The notes under the pieces were generated by a model. That model was not told the DNA's origin and made no database searches. It saw only the letters and a program-made list of their open reading frames with translations. Below, piece by piece: positions 59,481-64,000 of a stretch of 64,000 bases of DNA. Every line of letters starts with the position of its first letter. The stretch's first letter is position 1. Position numbers and translations under genes: made by a program. The DNA is from Tritrichomonas musculus (lineage: Eukaryota; Parabasalia; Tritrichomonadida; Tritrichomonadidae): NCBI GenBank assembly GCA_039105265.1, contig JAPFFF010000003.1:3596001-3660000 (forward strand), written 5' to 3'.

Positions 59481-61035
59481 TTTGTATTTCAATTGATTGT
59501 TTTTAATAGAAATTTTGTAAACCTATCCATTGAATTTTTTTTTTTTTTTCTCAAATATCTTTCACAAATTGGCAGAAAAGAAAAAAATAATTTTGTTTAT
59601 ATTTTGGCATTTTACATCTATATTTCATATTATTTCCATTAATAATATCTATATTTATTAAGGATTATAGTAAAAAAATTGAAAGAATTCGATCATTTAA
59701 TTTTGATATTGGTCATAAAAATATTGAAAAAAACTTTTGTTAACAATGATAAATAATCAACCAAAAAGTTCGGTGATTTATGATACAAATTTCATTCAAA
59801 ATGAAAATTTTATATTAAAAACGTGTTTTGTATCCAACTTATTTTTTGAATTTTTATTTCATTTTTATCTTTAAATACAGAAAGCATTATTTTATTTTCC
59901 CCTTGGAATATTTAACTATATATAAAGCTCTTTTTTTCCATTCCAGATATTTTTTTTTTTTTCAATCAAGATATCATTTTTTCATTATATTCTTTTGTTA
60001 AATCACATAAATAAATAATTAAAGTTATTATATATGACATCTGCCAAAAAATAATCTGCTTAGCAGCTATTTCCCTCCTTATTTGAGTTTAAAAAAAATA
60101 TAAATAATCTATATTTACACTTTAATATAGTTCAAAATCTTTTTTAATTTATACATATGATGCATTTTTGCAATTTTATCTATGGCTTACTAGAAAAAGA
60201 AAATAAAAAAATCATATGAATAAAGGGTTGAGACAAACTTTTTCAATATGTGAAGGTCAAAATAACTCATTTTAAATGTCAATAAATCCCAAGTAGAATT
60301 CAAGATTTTCAGAGAAACATTGAAAAAAATTGAATGTTGTCCCAAAAAATGCAAATTATTCAATATTGAATTAACTCATAGAATATGATACATTTTCTGA
60401 AAAAGTTTTGGTTAAAAATAAAAAAATTGGCCTCAACGATTAAATCTTATAAGATTTATAATTTTATGATTTTCATCTGTAAGAAAATAAAATCGATAAA
60501 ATTTCAAGAAAATGTTTTTATTCAATAATTTAAAATATATATCTGCATAAATTTTATATTTTAATTCGTTTTTAAAGACGATATTTATGCATATTTTATT
60601 TGTGAAATCTAATTGAATTCGTAACTTTTTTGAATACTTTTCAGAATTTTTTTATTTTTTAAAACGAAATTATAAGAAAATCAGATGAAAATATGAATAT
60701 ATGTCTACTTTAATTAAAGCTTACTTCCAAAGCAGTTTCAAAAAATCCATATTATTTTAGAATTGCTAAAAAGAAAAAAGAAAAATAATATTCTATTTTT
60801 TTCCAATCCTTTTTTTTGGAAAAAAAAGTTTATGAATTTTGTAGGATTAAGCATAAATATTAATACTATTCATTTTATGGCCACATTCCATACGTTAAAA
60901 ATTTTTTTTTCTCTCTTAGAAAAAAAAAAAAAAAAAAAAAAAAAAATAAAGCACAATTTCTTAAATATTTATTCATAACTTAAAATTCTAAACAACATTT
61001 TTATTTTTATGAATATACAAATTAAATAAAAAATA
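59481..61035. other. AT-rich spacer with A27 tract
   Basis: 1.55 kb containing A27 at 60920-60946 and shorter T-runs. Lys-rich ORFs across the A-tract are compositional. No RNA gene or inverted repeat is recognised. Confidence 0.6.
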
Positions 61036-64000
61036 TCAATTTGAAGCCAGGAGGAAACTAAGAGCAGCCTCACCTGACTCGTCATTATCTATGCTATCAA
61101 AAACATTCAAATCATTTTCAAATTCTTTCTCTTTCAAATCGAATTTAGAGTTAGAAATTACTTTCAAAAGTCCTTCAAAAGAAGCGTCAATCTTCTGCTG
61201 CTGAGGAGGCTGGAACGATGCCTCGAACGGCTCAAATGGAGCCTGAAAAGAGAAGTCATCCTTCGAAGCTGAAGCGGAGCCTTTTGCAGAACTTGGCTTT
61301 GATGAGAGTGGCGGAGGCGGCAGAGACAATTTTGACTTAGAATCTGTCGTCGTCTTCTTCACTTCTAAGTTCGGCTGTTCCTTCTCTTTCTCTTCTGGAA
61401 ACTGAGGAGGCTCGTCAAAGGCAGGAAACTGAAAGTCAGCATTTGGAGTATCAAAAGCAGGAAAGCTCGCATCAAAGGCAGGGAAGTCACCGAAACCGTT
61501 ATTTTCATCTTTACTTTCATTTTTAACTTCTTCTTCATTTTCAGGCTTAACTTGGCTCTCTTCTTTTTCGGTTTCTGGTTTGACTTGATCTTGGCTTCCG
61601 TCCTCATTTAGAGTGAATTTGATATCATCTGTTTTTGTTTCAAAGCTGTCAAATGAAGGCTGATCGAAGTCGCCGAAGTTTGGGAAAGAGAATTCCACTT
61701 GCTGCTGTGAATTCTCATTTTCAAATGAAGGAACTTCCTCTTTAACTTCCTCTTTTACTTCCTCTTTAACTTCCTCTTTAACTTCCTCTTTTACTTCCTT
61801 TTTAACTTCCTCTTTTTCTTGTTTTTCTTGCTCTTCTTTTGGATGAAATTTTTCTTCATCTTCTTTTTCGTTTGGTGGTTGTTGAACTTTTTCAATAGAG
61901 TCGTCTGTGATGTCTTCAATTGGCTCCGTCTTTGGCTCGTCAAATGAGAAGGACTCGTGGCTCTTCATGATGAAATCGTAGCTGTCATTTGGCTTGCTTT
62001 CTATCGTTGTCGTTTCTTTGAATTCAAAGCTGGCCTCGGCTGAGTCGTCCGCCCCTTTCTTCTCTGTCTTTTCGGTGTCGCCGAAGTTGTCAAATTCACT
62101 GAAAAAGCTCGGATCGATCACTTTTTTGACTATCTCGTCGTTGATGCTGTAAGTCTTGAGGAAGCCGAGACTGTCTGACTCTTCAATCATGCCGCCGTCC
62201 TTCAGCTGGTCAAGAGAGGATGAAAGGTCATTCGCATTTCCTTTGTCAAAACCGCTGCTTGAGTTGGTCTCACTCTTGTTCGCAAAAGTGGGGAAAGAAG
62301 AATCGTTCGACTTGGAATCTTGCAACTCATTGGCGCTTCCAAAGTCGCCAAACGTTGGGAACGAAACATCTGCGGATTTAACTTCGTTAGTTTCTTTGCT
62401 GTCACTTCCAAAGTCGCCAAACGTTGGGAACGAAACATCATTCGACTTTGTTTCATTGGTTTCTTTGTTGTCATTTCCGAAGTCACCGAAAGTTGGGAAC
62501 GAAACATCTGTTGATTTTACATCATTAGTTTCTTTGCTGTCATTCCCAAAGTCGCCAAACGTTGGGAAAGAAACATCATTCGACTTTGTTTCATTGGTTT
62601 CCTTGTTGTCACTTCCAAAGTCGCCAAACGTTGGGAAAGAAACATCATTCGACTTTGTTTCATTGGTTTCTTTGTTGTCACTTCCAAAGTCGCCAAACGT
62701 TGGGAAAGAAACATCTGTTGGTTTGGTTTCGTTAGTTTCTTTGCTGTCACTTCCAAAGTCACCGAATGTTGGGAACGAGACTTCGCTTGATTTGGACTCA
62801 TTTGGTTCGATGTTATCGAAAGCTGGGAAGGAAGCGTCATTTGAGTTTGCTTCTTTGATCTTATTTGAGCTGCTTCCAAAGTCGCCGAAAGTTGGGAACG
62901 AAGCTTCATTTGATTTGACTTGATTGCTTTCTTTACTGTCGTTTCCGAAGTCGCCGAAAGTCGGGAATGAAACATCTGTTGATTTGGCTTCATTAGTTTC
63001 TTTGTTGTCGTTGCCAAAGTCGTCAAATGTTGGGAACGAAAGATCGTTAGAATTATTTGTGCTTGCTTCGTTGCTGCCTGCTTCAACACTCTCAAATGTT
63101 GGGAATGAAACGTCATTAGATTTGACTTCGCTAGTTTCTTTGTTGTCTTCTCCAATGTCGCCGAAAGTTGGGAATGAAACATCTGTTGATTTGACTTCGT
63201 TAGTTTCTTTGCTTTCGTTTCCGAAGTCGCCGAAAGTTGGGAATGAGACGTCATTAGATTTGACTTCGTTAGTTTCTTTGCTTTCGTTTCCGATGTCGCC
63301 GAAAGTTGGGAATGAGACGTCATTAGATTTGACTTCGTTAGTTTCTTTGCTTTCGTTTCCGATGTCGCCGAAAGTTGGGAATGAGACGTCATTAGATTTG
63401 ACTTCGTTAGTTTCTTTGCTTTCGTTTCCGATGTCGCCGAAAGTTGGGAATGAGACGTCGCTTGGCTTAGTTTCGATTGCTTCGTTGCTGCTTGTTTCAA
63501 AGTTTCCGAATGCTGGGAAAGATGCGTCGTTTGACTTGTTGGCTGCCGAGTCGAGAGATAGAGTTGACGCTTCAGATTCCTTTTTACCTTCATCTTCGCC
63601 AAAAGTTTCAAAGCCGAAACCGTCAGTCAGCTTGCCACTTTTTTCTTCTGTATTCTCGGCGCCAGTCTCAAACGAAGGGAAGTTGCCAAAACCGCCAAAT
63701 GAATCAAATCCGTTAGTCTCATTGCTCTCGCTCTGAGGAACCTCAAAAGACGGGACGTCGTCGAAACCGTCCTTGCTGACGTTGAAGTCAACAGAATCAC
63801 CAAAACTGAAAGTATTCTTAACGTCCTTGCCCACATTGCTGGCTGCAGATTCAGACATTGATGAGTCCTTCCTGGCCTCTTCTTCTAATGATTGGAAGCC
63901 GAATCCATTCCCATCTTTGCTTCCATTTTCAGCTGGCTTGTCATCAAAGGAAGGGAAGCCGAATCCGTTTCCTTCCTTACTTTCGTTTTCAGATGGTTTG
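61036..64000 (-). CDS. SFPTFGDFG-repeat protein, GC-richer, 5' end outside window
   Basis: The frame ends at 61036 and stays open to the right edge (at least 988 codons). An internal Met lies at 63858, but the same style of sequence (GNGFGFPSFDDKPAE) continues upstream of it, so the true start is beyond 64000. About 19 tandem copies of a 23-residue unit like DVSFPTFGDFGNESKETNEV occupy about 62280-63540. Then come an acidic region, (KEEV)5 near 61740-61800, and a tail with PPQFPEEKEK, SLPPPPLSSKPSS and FQAPFEPFEASFQPP. FGDF and DxF-like motifs resemble AP2/clathrin-binding disordered tails (epsin, eps15). FG-nucleoporin-like binding is another possibility. GC content is visibly higher than in other genes here. 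Function unknown. Confidence 0.8.
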   Translation of the reverse strand, partial: KPSENESKEGNGFGFPSFDDKPAENGSKDGNGFGFQSLEEEARKDSSMSESAASNVGKDVKNTFSFGDSVDFNVSKDGFDDVPSFEVPQSESNETNGFDSFGGFGNFPSFETGAENTEEKSGKLTDGFGFETFGEDEGKKESEASTLSLDSAANKSNDASFPAFGNFETSSNEAIETKPSDVSFPTFGDIGNESKETNEVKSNDVSFPTFGDIGNESKETNEVKSNDVSFPTFGDIGNESKETNEVKSNDVSFPTFGDFGNESKETNEVKSTDVSFPTFGDIGEDNKETSEVKSNDVSFPTFESVEAGSNEASTNNSNDLSFPTFDDFGNDNKETNEAKSTDVSFPTFGDFGNDSKESNQVKSNEASFPTFGDFGSSSNKIKEANSNDASFPAFDNIEPNESKSSEVSFPTFGDFGSDSKETNETKPTDVSFPTFGDFGSDNKETNETKSNDVSFPTFGDFGSDNKETNETKSNDVSFPTFGDFGNDSKETNDVKSTDVSFPTFGDFGNDNKETNETKSNDVSFPTFGDFGSDSKETNEVKSADVSFPTFGDFGSANELQDSKSNDSSFPTFANKSETNSSSGFDKGNANDLSSSLDQLKDGGMIEESDSLGFLKTYSINDEIVKKVIDPSFFSEFDNFGDTEKTEKKGADDSAEASFEFKETTTIESKPNDSYDFIMKSHESFSFDEPKTEPIEDITDDSIEKVQQPPNEKEDEEKFHPKEEQEKQEKEEVKKEVKEEVKEEVKEEVKEEVKEEVPSFENENSQQQVEFSFPNFGDFDQPSFDSFETKTDDIKFTLNEDGSQDQVKPETEKEESQVKPENEEEVKNESKDENNGFGDFPAFDASFPAFDTPNADFQFPAFDEPPQFPEEKEKEQPNLEVKKTTTDSKSKLSLPPPPLSSKPSSAKGSASASKDDFSFQAPFEPFEASFQPPQQQKIDASFEGLLKVISNSKFDLKEKEFENDLNVFDSIDNDESGEAALSFLLASN
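62280..63540 (-). repeat. 69-bp tandem repeat array in coding sequence
   Basis: About 19 copies of a 69-bp unit. Three adjacent copies (about 63245-63450) are almost identical, the rest diverged, with one shortened unit of 18 residues. Other reading frames on both strands stay open through the array because of the period and codon choice. Confidence 0.9.

Noticed and set aside
60763-60978. Lys-rich plus-strand ORF across the A27 tract
   Set aside because: Compositional; poly-Lys encoded by poly-A in a spacer.
62156-63736. Plus-strand and alternative minus-strand frames across the SFPTFGDFG array
   Set aside because: Mirror frames of a 69-bp repeat; they have no start context or domain, and the minus-strand frame explains the sequence.
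1-64000. Spliceosomal introns with the trichomonad consensus (GTATGT ... ACTAACACACAG)
   Set aside because: I looked at gene breaks, especially in 14-3-3 and MAT1, and saw no matching signal pair.
1-64000. CRISPR arrays, rRNA genes and retrotransposon LTRs
   Set aside because: No regularly spaced direct repeats with unique spacers, no rRNA-like conserved stretches and no LTR pairs or reverse-transcriptase motifs were seen.

Overview
The window looks like nuclear DNA of a parabasalid protist of the trichomonad type, most like Tritrichomonas or Trichomonas. That is inferred from content and no database was searched. The DNA is strongly AT-rich and the genes have no visible introns. Spacers carry long A/T tracts. 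Asn/Gln-rich low complexity is common inside proteins. A three-repeat Myb protein, a degenerate STE20-type kinase and a PH-LRR protein are present. Three genes have a trichomonad-style initiator (TCA-Py-T/A) 8-12 nt before the ATG. The P-like and pogo-like DNA transposons also fit.

Layout. 1-3.8 kb: a very long minus-strand ORF that runs off the left edge, probably a tandem beta-grasp scaffold, divergent from a small Asterix/PAT10-like membrane protein. 4.6-5.4 kb: Myb factor. 5.4-7.6 kb: AT-rich spacer with a MITE-like inverted-repeat element. 7.6-11.6 kb: VHS-GAT-like sorting adaptor and a MED13-like Mediator subunit. 12-15 kb: PH-like/LRR protein with a 7-residue minisatellite. 15-17 kb: spacer with a decayed coiled-coil pseudogene. 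17-30.9 kb: Cwc21/SRRM2-type splicing factor, beta-barrel porin, PP2A-A-like HEAT scaffold, PUS1-type pseudouridine synthase, a Gln/Pro-rich protein, an LRR protein, an STE20-like degenerate kinase, a frameshifted 14-3-3 and an ARM-like protein.

31-48 kb is a mobile-element island with only one probable host gene (36.0-36.9 kb). It holds a MITE inside an older inverted repeat, and a MULE-like MITE with a 10-bp target duplication. It also holds a 3.48-kb P-type transposon with an exact 8-bp duplication and a frameshifted transposase. Next to that lies a 2.34-kb pogo/CENP-B-type transposon with TA ends, into which a third element has inserted, and further right is another small inverted-repeat element.

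47.9-64 kb returns to host genes: an iron-alcohol-dehydrogenase homologue that has lost metal ligands, a RING-less MAT1, an 800-residue protein faintly like Sin3, an SH3 protein, dyskerin/Cbf5 with a 360-residue Asn-rich extension, tRNA-Ile(GAU), an NMN-adenylyltransferase-like enzyme, an SNF1/AMPK-like kinase, and a GC-richer protein with 19 copies of an SFPTFGDFG-type repeat that runs off the right edge.

The host genes are unrelated in pathway, as expected for eukaryotic monocistronic genes, often in tight divergent pairs (64 and 71 bp apart). RNA metabolism and transcription are well represented: Myb, MED13, MAT1, Cwc21, PUS1, dyskerin and a tRNA.
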